In this document: positions 1 through 6,244 of the stretch, piece by piece
Layout: every line of letters starts with the position of its first letter
Numbering within the stretch: the first letter of the stretch is position 1
NCBI GenBank assembly: GCA_030618505.1
Contig: JAUXDF010000026.1
Coordinates: forward strand, 1-16,423
Origin: Spongiibacteraceae bacterium
GTDB lineage: Bacteria > Pseudomonadota > Gammaproteobacteria > Pseudomonadales > PIVM01
DNA: 16,423 nt
Direction: 5' to 3'
Made by a program: the position numbers and the translations under genes
The notes under the pieces: generated by a model
What the model was told of the DNA's origin: nothing
Seen by the model: only the letters and a program-made list of their open reading frames with translations
Database searches by the model: none

Positions 1-16
1 AATTAGTCAGTTTTTG

Positions 17-60
17 CGTTCGATTAAGGCGAATAGCTCGCTATTTAACGCAATCGAACG
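17..60. repeat. Imperfect nested inverted repeat at window start
   Basis: CGTTCGATT at 17-25 and its exact complement AATCGAACG at 52-60 form a 9-bp outer stem. Inside lies a second stem, AATAG (32-36) with CTATT (41-45), closed by CTCG. The two stems are separated by an unpaired internal loop. No T-run follows on either strand, so it does not look like a standard intrinsic terminator. It may be a dispersed extragenic palindrome or the 3' structure of a gene that ends before the window. No gene is visible in 1-205. Confidence 0.5.
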
Positions 61-119
61 TGAAAAATGGCTGATTTATGTTTTTCCGCAGTAGAACAGC
101 GTTAAATCCGACAGACTCC

Positions 120-138
120 AAGGCCTTTTCAAGGCCTT
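120..138. terminator. Possible hairpin terminator (AAGGCCTT repeated)
   Basis: The self-complementary octamer AAGGCCTT occurs at 120-127 and again at 131-138, separated by TTC, giving an 8-bp stem with a 3-base loop on either strand. It lies about 70 bases beyond the stop codon of the minus-strand cheX-like gene and could end its transcript, or that of a plus-strand gene entering from the left. The T-tract expected of a strong intrinsic terminator is missing, so the call is tentative. Confidence 0.4.
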
Positions 139-205
139 TAAGTCGCAAGATTTGCGTTGGCCAGGATCTCTTTGTCTAATTTCTGGGTGGGCACTAGCTA
201 ACAGG

Positions 206-676
206 TTATGCCGGCTTGCCAAAACACAGTTCAACGAAAAACTCTCCAGCCTCAGTTTGAAAGGGTAGAACAATAACGCGGCTATTTTTTTTGTGGTTTA
301 TTTTTTTCTCTTTACCGATAAAAACAAGGGGTGTAGCCATATCAAAGCTATGTCCATTTTCATCAAGTAGACTTTTAGCGGCGCCGGTAACCATATTGGT
401 TATTTCTCCAACCAGGTCAGTTACTGTTTCATTAATGGATGAAACCTCCTCGCCTAGCATTCGCCTGGTAATATCAATAATAACCGGAGTAGTAAAAGAG
501 ATGGCCAGTGTCCCTTCTGTATTTGGGGAATTCATGCTGATTACACCAGTAACATCGCCTTTGGGTATATCATCGGATTTTAGTGAGAGGGCGCCAGGGT
601 TAATTTCCAGCATTGCCATGGTTGTTAAGACATTGGACATAGCGCTTAGAAAGGGGTTGATAAATGTTGCGTCCAT
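206..676 (-). CDS. cheX: CheX-family chemotaxis phosphatase (CheY-P phosphatase-like)
   Basis: This 156-residue cytoplasmic protein has the layout of the CheC/CheX/FliY family, which removes phosphate from CheY-P or related receiver domains. The family's phosphatase helix is present as a Glu-x-x-Asn motif, E91 and N94, within VGEITNMVTGAA (89-100). The length equals that of stand-alone CheX (about 155 residues), and no other domain is fused. The ATG start is preceded on the minus strand by TAAGGA at a good distance. The gene stands alone, divergent from trmH, with no chemotaxis genes nearby. Its partner response regulator must be encoded elsewhere, so chemotaxis, twitching or another receiver-based pathway are all possible. 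The family assignment is firm; the cellular target is unknown. Confidence 0.85.
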   Translation of the reverse strand: MDATFINPFLSAMSNVLTTMAMLEINPGALSLKSDDIPKGDVTGVISMNSPNTEGTLAISFTTPVIIDITRRMLGEEVSSINETVTDLVGEITNMVTGAAKSLLDENGHSFDMATPLVFIGKEKKINHKKNSRVIVLPFQTEAGEFFVELCFGKPA

Positions 677-735
677 TAATACATCCTTAGGGTAAGTCTT
701 ATAAATAAAATAGTGACTTAATAGTTACTTTTATC

Positions 736-763
736 AGTGTAGCTGAAACATCTCAGGGCTCAA
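736..763 (-). promoter_or_regulatory. Candidate cheX promoter
   Basis: Read on the minus strand, TTGAGC (763-758) and TACACT (741-736) are separated by 16 bases; each matches the sigma-70 consensus at four of six positions. A palindrome, AGGGCT-CA-AGCCCT at 755-768, overlaps the -35 box and could be an operator. This is a motif match only. Confidence 0.35.
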
Positions 764-800
764 GCCCTATTGTTTTGCAAGAGTTAATAAAGTGCAGGTG

Positions 801-827
801 AAGCAAGCTTGCTTATCGCGATATAAT
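801..827 (+). promoter_or_regulatory. trmH promoter region with two palindromes
   Basis: A perfect -10 hexamer TATAAT lies at 822-827, about 40 bases before the trmH ATG. The -35 region is poor. Immediately upstream are two abutting perfect palindromes: AAGCAAGCTTGCTT (801-814) in the spacer and TATCGCGATA (814-823) overlapping the -10 box. The poor -35 box and the palindromes suggest a regulated promoter, but no regulator can be named. Confidence 0.5.
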
Positions 828-870
828 ACGTTTGTTTGAACTGACTATAGAAATTTCCAAAAGGTTATAA

Positions 871-1563
871 ATGACACCTGAGCGCGTAGCCCGCCTGCGG
901 GCAGTATTAAATAGACGACAGCCAGATTTAACGGTTGTCACTGACCATGTTCACAAAGGCCGTAACTTGTCTGCTGTCATCAGAAACTGTGATGCAGCTG
1001 GTGTTCTTGAGATGCACAGTGTAATGGATAAGGAAACGTATAAAGTATTTCGCGGTACGGCAATGGGCAGTCATCGTTATGTCAATGTTAACTGTCAGCA
1101 AACATTGCAGCAGGCCTTATTGCCCTTAAAAAAACAGGGGTATCAGGTGATTGCCGCGGATATTGGAGGGAGCGCTATTGATTTTCGTGATGTTGATTAC
1201 ACACGACCGACAGCGATACTTTTGGGTGCAGAAAAAGTAGGCTTAAGCTCTGAGGGAGCAGCGATGACAGATCAGTTTGTGACTATCCCTATGGTTGGTA
1301 TGGTTGAGTCTTTTAATGTTTCAGTTGCCTCCGGAATAATTTTGACTGAGGCGGTCAGACAACGTATGGATGCCGGTTTTTATAAGCGTGTACGTATAAA
1401 TCAAACTGACTATGATCGTTTTTTCTTTCAATGGGCTCACCCCAAGGTTAGCCAGTATTGTGATGATCGAGGTTTGGACTATCCGGCAATAGGGGAAGAT
1501 GGTGAAATTGATAAGCCTTCCCAGTGGTATGAGAGAGTTAGGGAAAACTCGACAAGTAGCTGA
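871..1563 (+). CDS. trmH: tRNA (guanosine(18)-2'-O)-methyltransferase TrmH
   Basis: This is a SPOUT-class (SpoU/TrmH) methyltransferase that puts a 2'-O-methyl group from S-adenosylmethionine on G18 in the tRNA D-loop. The 230 residues match the E. coli enzyme (229) closely along their whole length. Motif 1 is NLSAVIRNCDA (32-42), holding the catalytic arginine. Motifs 2 and 3, which build the trefoil knot, are seen as LLGAEKVGLS and IPMVGMVESFNVSVA. The C-terminal extension typical of TrmH, rather than of the shorter TrmL, is present. The ATG has AAGG seven bases upstream. It sits divergent from cheX and about 150 bp before the MBL gene, which has its own -10 box, so it is probably a single transcript unit. 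Confidence 0.93.
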   Translation: MTPERVARLRAVLNRRQPDLTVVTDHVHKGRNLSAVIRNCDAAGVLEMHSVMDKETYKVFRGTAMGSHRYVNVNCQQTLQQALLPLKKQGYQVIAADIGGSAIDFRDVDYTRPTAILLGAEKVGLSSEGAAMTDQFVTIPMVGMVESFNVSVASGIILTEAVRQRMDAGFYKRVRINQTDYDRFFFQWAHPKVSQYCDDRGLDYPAIGEDGEIDKPSQWYERVRENSTSS

Positions 1564-1664
1564 CATGGCGTGTCGGTGGCATCAAACTTGTTGTGTTGTC
1601 GATTTTAAGGTTTACTAAAATACCTACAAATGCCGTATAGAGTTTTTCCCCATTGCTGCTACTT

Positions 1665-1670
1665 TATAAT
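1665..1670 (+). promoter_or_regulatory. Candidate -10 box for the MBL-fold gene
   Basis: A perfect TATAAT stands 47 bases before the ATG of the MBL-fold gene; no good -35 hexamer is present at 16-18 bases. With 154 bp separating it from trmH, it suggests independent transcription of the MBL gene. Confidence 0.4.
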
Positions 1671-1717
1671 GGAGAGTTAAGCCGTTGTCAGTTCTCACTA
1701 AAGAATAGAGTAAAGCT

Positions 1718-2809
1718 ATGATTGAAGAAATTCGTTACGCGATTGAAACGCCGCCTAAGAGTGGGGCATTCATTGAGGTGGCGCCGGGGGTTAAATGGCT
1801 GCGCATGCCATTGCCCTTGGCGCTGGATCATATCAATCTCTATCTTATTGATTCAGGCGATGGTTGGCTGGTTATTGATACCGGTATGCAGCTAGGCGAT
1901 ACCAAGACTTATTGGGAAGAGATATTTGCCGGCGATGCGCTGGAGGGTAAGCCGATAAAGGGCGTGTTGGTTACCCATATGCATCCTGATCATGTTGGTT
2001 TGGCCGGCTGGCTTTGTGAAAAGTGGCGAGTCCCGCTCTATATGAGTCGTGGTGAGTATTTCTTTTCCAGAGCCTTGTCCGCACCGTCCACCGGGATGTC
2101 GTGGACTTCGCGAGAGTATTATAAGCGCATTGGGCAAGGGGAGGAATTTATAAGTCTGATGGAAAAACAGATGGGTGGATTTTCATCTATTGTCTCCAAA
2201 ATTCCCGGTTCATACCATCGTCTGATAGACGGGCAGGTAATGCATTTGGGCAAGGATGACTGGAAAGTAGTGATTGGTAGGGGGCACAGTAGTGAGCACG
2301 TTTGCCTTTATTGCGAGAAGCGAAAATTGCTTATTTCCGGTGATCAGGTGATCGCTAGAATTACCTCCAATGTCAGCGTAATGGCCATTGAACCCGAGGC
2401 TAATCCGATGCAGGAATGGCTGGATTCTCACGATAAATTTCTCTCCCTGTGTGAGGATGCGCTAGTTTTACCCGCGCATAATTTACCTTTTTACGGCCTT
2501 CATGTGCGCCTTAAGGAATTGATCGCACATCACGAAGATCATCTGATGGCGATTGAAGAGGCCTGTGTAGAGGCGAAAACAGCGACGCAGTTGCTGCCTG
2601 TGCTGTTTAAGAGGGATATCGATATGCAGCAAATGGCCATGGCTCTGGGAGAATGCGTGGCCCACCTGAATTACTTATTAGCCTATAAACGCATCGAACG
2701 AACGCTGGATGATGGTGGTGTTTATCGTTATCTCACCATTGACCCTGCGGTATCAAAGCGGAAAAAACGGAAACATGGTTTTATCGATGATGAGCCGATA
2801 ATGGTTTAA
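1718..2809 (+). CDS. MBL-fold metallo-hydrolase (glyoxalase II/lactamase-B-like)
   Basis: A 363-residue metallo-beta-lactamase-fold hydrolase. The zinc-binding signature H-x-H-x-D-H is intact: H87, H89, D91, H92 in VTHMHPDHVG. The later ligands are visible as H190 (GRGHSSEH), D209 (SGDQ) and H254 (LPAHNLP), so a full binuclear site is predicted. The first ~60 residues carry the usual beta hairpin ending in VIDTG. The last ~100 residues are helical and fit the winged-helix tail found in a subgroup of these enzymes; the end is very basic (KRKKRKHG). No signal peptide is seen, so it should be cytoplasmic. The substrate cannot be read from the sequence; thioester, lactone and phosphate-ester hydrolysis are all known in this fold. 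Confidence 0.88.
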   Translation: MIEEIRYAIETPPKSGAFIEVAPGVKWLRMPLPLALDHINLYLIDSGDGWLVIDTGMQLGDTKTYWEEIFAGDALEGKPIKGVLVTHMHPDHVGLAGWLCEKWRVPLYMSRGEYFFSRALSAPSTGMSWTSREYYKRIGQGEEFISLMEKQMGGFSSIVSKIPGSYHRLIDGQVMHLGKDDWKVVIGRGHSSEHVCLYCEKRKLLISGDQVIARITSNVSVMAIEPEANPMQEWLDSHDKFLSLCEDALVLPAHNLPFYGLHVRLKELIAHHEDHLMAIEEACVEAKTATQLLPVLFKRDIDMQQMAMALGECVAHLNYLLAYKRIERTLDDGGVYRYLTIDPAVSKRKKRKHGFIDDEPIMV

Positions 2810-2954
2810 GCGACTTTTCCTGAAATCCCCCATCCCGTGAATACCAAGACTGCCTAACTCTAAGCGGGCTTTAATCTTTAGCAGTAATTTGTTAGTTTGC
2901 CGCCCAAATAAGAGGATGGTCAGCAATTGAGGTGATAATAGTGAGCGTTTGTCG

Positions 2955-3596
2955 ATGTTAATTATATTGGATTGGGATGGTACCCTTATGGACTCAACGG
3001 CTAAAATCGTAAGCTGTATGCAGCAGTCCGCGCGGCAGTTGGATTTGACGGTGCTCAATGAGTTGGCGATAAAGGAAATAATTGGCTTGGGTTTACCCCA
3101 GGCAATAAGACAGCTGTATCCCGCGCTTGATGATCAATCAGTGGATGCTTTTCGCGACAGTTATTCAAGGAATTTTGTTGCTGCTGATGAAATACCGTGT
3201 TCATTTTTTCCCGGGGTTAAGGCTACACTCGCTTCTTTGCGAGATGATGGGCATGCACTGGCGATTGCAACCGGCAAAAGCAGAAAAGGGCTTGATCGTG
3301 TTCTGGGTAATTTGGATATGCAGGATTGGTTTGATGGCAGTCGCTGTGCAGATGAGACTGCCTCCAAGCCAGACCCCTTGATGCTGGTGGAAATACTGGA
3401 TGAGCTGGGTTTTAGTGCCGAGCAGGCGGTCATGGTGGGTGACACTGAGTTTGATATGGCAATGGCGGTGAATGCACAAATGCCGCGAATTGCCGTTGAC
3501 TATGGCGCTCATCATATCGATCGTTTAAAAAACTATCAGCCCAGTTTGTGTGTCGATCATTTTGCTGAGATTCTGGAGTGGAGTCGCGGGGTGTAG
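2955..3596 (+). CDS. HAD-superfamily hydrolase (phosphoglycolate-phosphatase-like, subfamily IA)
   Basis: A 213-residue haloacid-dehalogenase phosphatase with all four motifs: D6/D8 in LDWDGTLMDS (motif I), T106 in ATGKS (II), K138 in SKPDP (III) and D163/D167 in VGDTEFD (IV). A helical cap sits between motifs I and II, as in subfamily IA phosphatases such as Gph. In Pseudomonas a similar gene stands between rluC and the S49 peptidase; here the peptidase follows but rluC does not precede. I take ATG 2955 as start because GTGAG lies nine bases upstream; a TTG at 2949 would add two residues. The strongest upstream SD-like element, GAGGTGAT at 2929-2936, is better placed for a 6-codon mini-ORF at 2941-2961. 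The substrate is unknown. Confidence 0.87.
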   Translation: MLIILDWDGTLMDSTAKIVSCMQQSARQLDLTVLNELAIKEIIGLGLPQAIRQLYPALDDQSVDAFRDSYSRNFVAADEIPCSFFPGVKATLASLRDDGHALAIATGKSRKGLDRVLGNLDMQDWFDGSRCADETASKPDPLMLVEILDELGFSAEQAVMVGDTEFDMAMAVNAQMPRIAVDYGAHHIDRLKNYQPSLCVDHFAEILEWSRGV

Positions 3597-3632
3597 TGTT
3601 TGTTGATGCACCGACTATACTCAAACCTCTAT

Positions 3633-3664
3633 GTGCTCATACCTCCATATAGGTGAGCTGGCAC
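3633..3664 (+). promoter_or_regulatory. Leader hairpin upstream of the S49 peptidase gene
   Basis: GTGCTC-AT-ACCT pairs with AGGT-GAGC-TG-GCAC around a CCATAT loop, giving a 12-pair stem with two small bulges that ends 29 bases before the ATG. No T-run follows, so it is more likely a leader structure, or an RNA-stability element after the HAD gene, than a terminator. Confidence 0.35.
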
Positions 3665-3693
3665 TAATCATTTAAGCAGGAATTACGAGAGCT

Positions 3694-4668
3694 ATGTTTA
3701 ACGAGCAAAAGGAAAATGATAAAGACGAGAATCGGGCATGGGATATGCTGGATAAGGTTGTTATGTCGTCCTTTGAAGAGCAGCGTAAAGCAAGGCGCTG
3801 GTCGATTCTTTTTAAAGGGCTGACTTTTGCGTATCTGTTTGTTGCACTGATGTTGTTTTATCCTTGGGACAGGGCGCCGGGTTCTGTTTCCGGAAGTAAG
3901 GAGCACACAGCACTGATTAAGGTTCACGGTGTCATTATGGAAGATGAGGCTGCCAACGCAAATGCCATTGTGACGGGTTTGCGAGAAGCATTTGAGGATA
4001 AAAAAACCAAGGCAGTACTTTTAAGTATCAATAGCCCTGGTGGCAGTCCGGTGCAAGCCGGTTATGTCTACGATGAAATCCTGCGACTGCGGGCTCTCCA
4101 TGAAAACATCAAGGTCTATGCTGTCATTAGTGATATTGGCGCATCCGGTGGTTATTATATTGCAGCGGCGGCTGATGAAATTTATGCGGACAAGGCTAGC
4201 CTGGTTGGGTCTATTGGCGTGATTTCCTCCAGCTTTGGTTTTGTCGGTACGATGGAGAAACTCGGTGTTGAAAGGCGAGTGTTTTCTGCCGGTGGTAATA
4301 AAAACTTTCTTGATCCCTACCTGCCCTTGCCTGACTCTCAAAAAGAGTTTTGGCAGAGTGTGTTAAATGTTACTCATAATCAGTTTATCGATATTGTTAA
4401 AAGGGGTAGGGGAGATCGGCTTACAACGGAGACTGAGCTATTTGGCGGGCTGATATGGACCGGTGAGCAAGCCGTGGACTTGGGGCTGATTGATGGCCTG
4501 GGTAGCGCGGGTTATGTCGCGCGGGAAGTGATTGGTACTGAGGATATTGTTGATTTTACGTTCTCTCCTCATCCGCTGGATAGAATTATCAAACAGTTTG
4601 GCGTGTCTGTTGGCGCCAGTATTGCAGCCCAGATGGGGCTGTCATCTGGTACACCGCAGCTGCGTTAG
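3694..4668 (+). CDS. Membrane-anchored S49 family peptidase (SppA/SohB-type)
   Basis: A 324-residue single-domain serine peptidase of family S49. These enzymes use a Ser-Lys dyad and degrade signal-peptide remnants or membrane proteins from the periplasmic side. One N-terminal membrane segment is seen at about 37-56, after a charged cytoplasmic stretch rich in Lys, Arg, Asp and Glu. The nucleophile is probably S151 in GASGGYYIAAAADE and the general base K203 in SAGGNKNFLDP. The SPGG element near 114-117 matches the family oxyanion region. The length fits single-domain SppA (about 300-340) rather than the 618-residue E. coli SppA. It lies after the HAD gene and converges with maf, the stop codons overlapping by four bases. 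Pseudomonas carries the same order. Confidence 0.88.
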   Translation: MFNEQKENDKDENRAWDMLDKVVMSSFEEQRKARRWSILFKGLTFAYLFVALMLFYPWDRAPGSVSGSKEHTALIKVHGVIMEDEAANANAIVTGLREAFEDKKTKAVLLSINSPGGSPVQAGYVYDEILRLRALHENIKVYAVISDIGASGGYYIAAAADEIYADKASLVGSIGVISSSFGFVGTMEKLGVERRVFSAGGNKNFLDPYLPLPDSQKEFWQSVLNVTHNQFIDIVKRGRGDRLTTETELFGGLIWTGEQAVDLGLIDGLGSAGYVAREVIGTEDIVDFTFSPHPLDRIIKQFGVSVGASIAAQMGLSSGTPQLR

Positions 4669-5246
4669 GGAAGCGAGAAACCTTCCTCCGAGAGCATAGT
4701 GGTTAGCCTGATTAGCGGTAATCCGATCAGGCTGTTGGGATCATCCCCTCTTAGATGTTCGAACAGGGTGATGCCCAAGCCCTCTACCTTGAAGCTTCCT
4801 GCGCAATCATAGGGTTCTTCCTGCTGGAGATAGCGCGTTATCGCTGCCTCGGATAAAGGCCTGAATTTAACCTCAAAACTGTCGACAATACTGCGCACGG
4901 TGCCGCTGGCGGTATTATGAAGGGTGAGGCCGGTATAAAATAATACTGAGCGAGCGCTGCAGGCAGTGAGTTGTTTTACCGCATTGGGAAAGTTTCCGGG
5001 TTTTGTCAGTATCTTCTTATCAAGTACCGCTACCTGATCTGAGCCGATAATGATGGCGTTGTGGTTGTGACCAGCAATGGCAGCGGCTTTTTGTTCTGCC
5101 AGGCGTTGTACCAGTTGTACTGCAGTTTCTCCCGGGTGGGCGGTTTCATCAATATTCGGAGCCTGGCACTCAAAGGCCAGATTGAGCTTTGTTAACAGTT
5201 GCTTGCGGTAGGGTGAAGTTGAAGCCAGAATCAGTTTTATAGCCAA
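4665..5246 (-). CDS. yceF: Maf/YceF-family nucleotide pyrophosphatase
   Basis: A Maf-fold nucleoside triphosphate pyrophosphatase that hydrolyses non-canonical NTPs. It resembles E. coli YceF, for which 7-methyl-GTP is the reported substrate, from end to end. Key stretches are ASTSPYRKQLL (8-18), the DE pair at 33-34, IGSDQV (67-72), the KPG element and the C-terminal GLPLIRL. I place the start at TTG 5246, giving 193 residues, because the protein then begins MAIKLILASTSP as in the family. The reading frame is open further upstream (ATG at 5309), but a perfect -10 box lies at 5304-5299, which would leave that codon outside the transcript. It is divergent from yceD and convergent with the S49 peptidase gene. 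Confidence 0.9.
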   Translation of the reverse strand: MAIKLILASTSPYRKQLLTKLNLAFECQAPNIDETAHPGETAVQLVQRLAEQKAAAIAGHNHNAIIIGSDQVAVLDKKILTKPGNFPNAVKQLTACSARSVLFYTGLTLHNTASGTVRSIVDSFEVKFRPLSEAAITRYLQQEEPYDCAGSFKVEGLGITLFEHLRGDDPNSLIGLPLIRLTTMLSEEGFSLP

Positions 5247-5298
5247 TTTTATACTCGGTTTTGTATTGTCAGGGCTTATATTTAAGGTGAGAACGCAT

Positions 5299-5304
5299 AT
5301 TATA
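5299..5304 (-). promoter_or_regulatory. Candidate -10 box for maf/yceF
   Basis: On the minus strand TATAAT lies at 5304-5299, about 53 bases before the chosen TTG start of maf. No convincing -35 box is present. A short inverted repeat, GCCTT-N6-AAGGC (5312-5327), sits just upstream between this box and the yceD promoter. Confidence 0.4.
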
Positions 5305-5334
5305 GCCATAAGCCTTGAAATTAAGGCATTTTCT

Positions 5335-5363
5335 TTGACACATGCCCCCTCTATGCATATGAT
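5335..5363 (+). promoter_or_regulatory. Near-consensus sigma-70 promoter for yceD-rpmF operon
   Basis: A perfect TTGACA (5335-5340) is followed after exactly 17 bases by TATGAT (5358-5363), five of six matches to the -10 consensus. It is the best promoter in the window. The -10 box ends only nine bases before the yceD ATG at 5373, so transcription should begin at or within a few bases of the start codon. Confidence 0.75.
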
Positions 5364-5372
5364 TGCGCGCTT

Positions 5373-5918
5373 ATGTTGACTGACCCACTTCCTCATTATG
5401 TAGATATTAGAAAACTGGCAGCAAAAGGCATGCAATTCGATGCGCAGCTGCCATTGGTTGAGTTAACCAGACTTTGCGATGCCTTGGTTGATAACGAGGG
5501 GATTGTAGAGGTTAAGCTAAGCTTCGGTGTTGATGATCAGCGTAATAAAACCATCACCGGTCAGGCAGCTTGTGATGTTAAGGTGGTTTGTCAGCGTTGC
5601 CTGCAAGCGATGGTGCTTGAGCTGAAAACAGAGGTAATGCTGGGTCTGGTATGGGAAGAGGCGCAGGCAAGCAGTTTACCAAAAGAGTACGACTCCCTTG
5701 TGGTAGGGGAAGATCCGGTTGATTTATATGAGATCGTTGAAGATGAGCTGCTATTAAAGCTGCCATTTGTCAGTTATCACGATCCTGAGCACTGCGCTGG
5801 ATCACAGTCTTACTCATCGAGCTCGGATGAAGTGGACAAGACGATAAAAGAGCAGGCGGCAAAACTTGAAAAAGAGAATCCATTTAATATTCTGGAAAGT
5901 CTTAAGTCAAAGAAATAG
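5373..5918 (+). CDS. yceD: YceD/DUF177 family protein (23S rRNA accumulation protein)
   Basis: A 181-residue member of the DUF177 family, which is needed for normal 23S rRNA levels in E. coli and in plants. The family's Cys pair is present as CQRC (C73, C76), with a later His-Cys (H140, C141) that could complete a metal site. The acidic middle (EIVEDELLLKLP) and the C-terminal NPFNILESLK are family hallmarks. As in most proteobacteria it directly precedes rpmF. The ATG lacks any Shine-Dalgarno sequence, and a near-consensus promoter ends nine bases upstream, so translation may be leaderless. The start agrees with the remembered Pseudomonas homologue, which begins in a very similar way. Confidence 0.9.
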   Translation: MLTDPLPHYVDIRKLAAKGMQFDAQLPLVELTRLCDALVDNEGIVEVKLSFGVDDQRNKTITGQAACDVKVVCQRCLQAMVLELKTEVMLGLVWEEAQASSLPKEYDSLVVGEDPVDLYEIVEDELLLKLPFVSYHDPEHCAGSQSYSSSSDEVDKTIKEQAAKLEKENPFNILESLKSKK

Positions 5919-5940
5919 CTCGCTGCCATAATTTGAAAGA

Positions 5941-6011
5941 TATTGAAGCTGAATAAATGACTTCAATAGTGTTTGATAGTTAATGAGTAAGTGTTATCCG
6001 GTAAGTGTTAT
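5941..6011 (+). promoter_or_regulatory. rpmF leader: stem-loop and tandem 11-bp repeat
   Basis: TATTGAAG (5941-5948) and CTTCAATA (5961-5968) form a perfect 8-bp stem with a 12-base loop. Downstream, GTAAGTGTTAT is repeated at 5987-5997 and 6001-6011, a 14-base period. Both lie in the 140-base gap between yceD and rpmF. They could affect RNA processing or L32 expression; no known element was recognised. Confidence 0.4.
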
Positions 6012-6058
6012 TAGTATTAAAAGTCCGGCAAGTAATTATATTGAGGAGCTTGTGAAGC

Positions 6059-6241
6059 ATGGCTGTACAAAAAAGTAAGAAAACCCGTTCTCGTCGCGGA
6101 ATGCGTCGTTCCCATGATGCTTTAGGTACTGCTACCTTGAGTGTTGATCAGACTAGTGGTGAGACTCATCGTCGTCATCATATTACCGCCGATGGTTTTT
6201 ATCGCGGTAAGAAAGTTATTGAAACCGGTAACGACGACTAA
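6059..6241 (+). CDS. rpmF: 50S ribosomal protein L32
   Basis: The 60-residue bL32 protein of the large ribosomal subunit. It begins MAVQKSKKTRSRRGMRRSHD and holds the conserved HHITADGFYRGKKV tail, matching E. coli L32 (57 residues) throughout. It is the zinc-free type, with no Cys pairs. The ATG is preceded by GAGGAG about 11 bases upstream. It lies between yceD and plsX as in most proteobacteria, linking ribosome supply to phospholipid synthesis on one transcript. Confidence 0.98.
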   Translation: MAVQKSKKTRSRRGMRRSHDALGTATLSVDQTSGETHRRHHITADGFYRGKKVIETGNDD

Positions 6242-6244
6242 GGT

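Noticed and set aside
291..695. 134-residue plus-strand open frame opposite cheX
   Set aside because: It is an antisense shadow of the well-supported CheX frame, without an SD or recognisable sequence.
5247..5435. Longer maf product starting upstream (ATG 5309 or the far end of the open frame)
   Set aside because: The added residues do not resemble the family, and the -10 box at 5304-5299 would put those codons outside the transcript; TTG 5246 gives the standard N-terminus.
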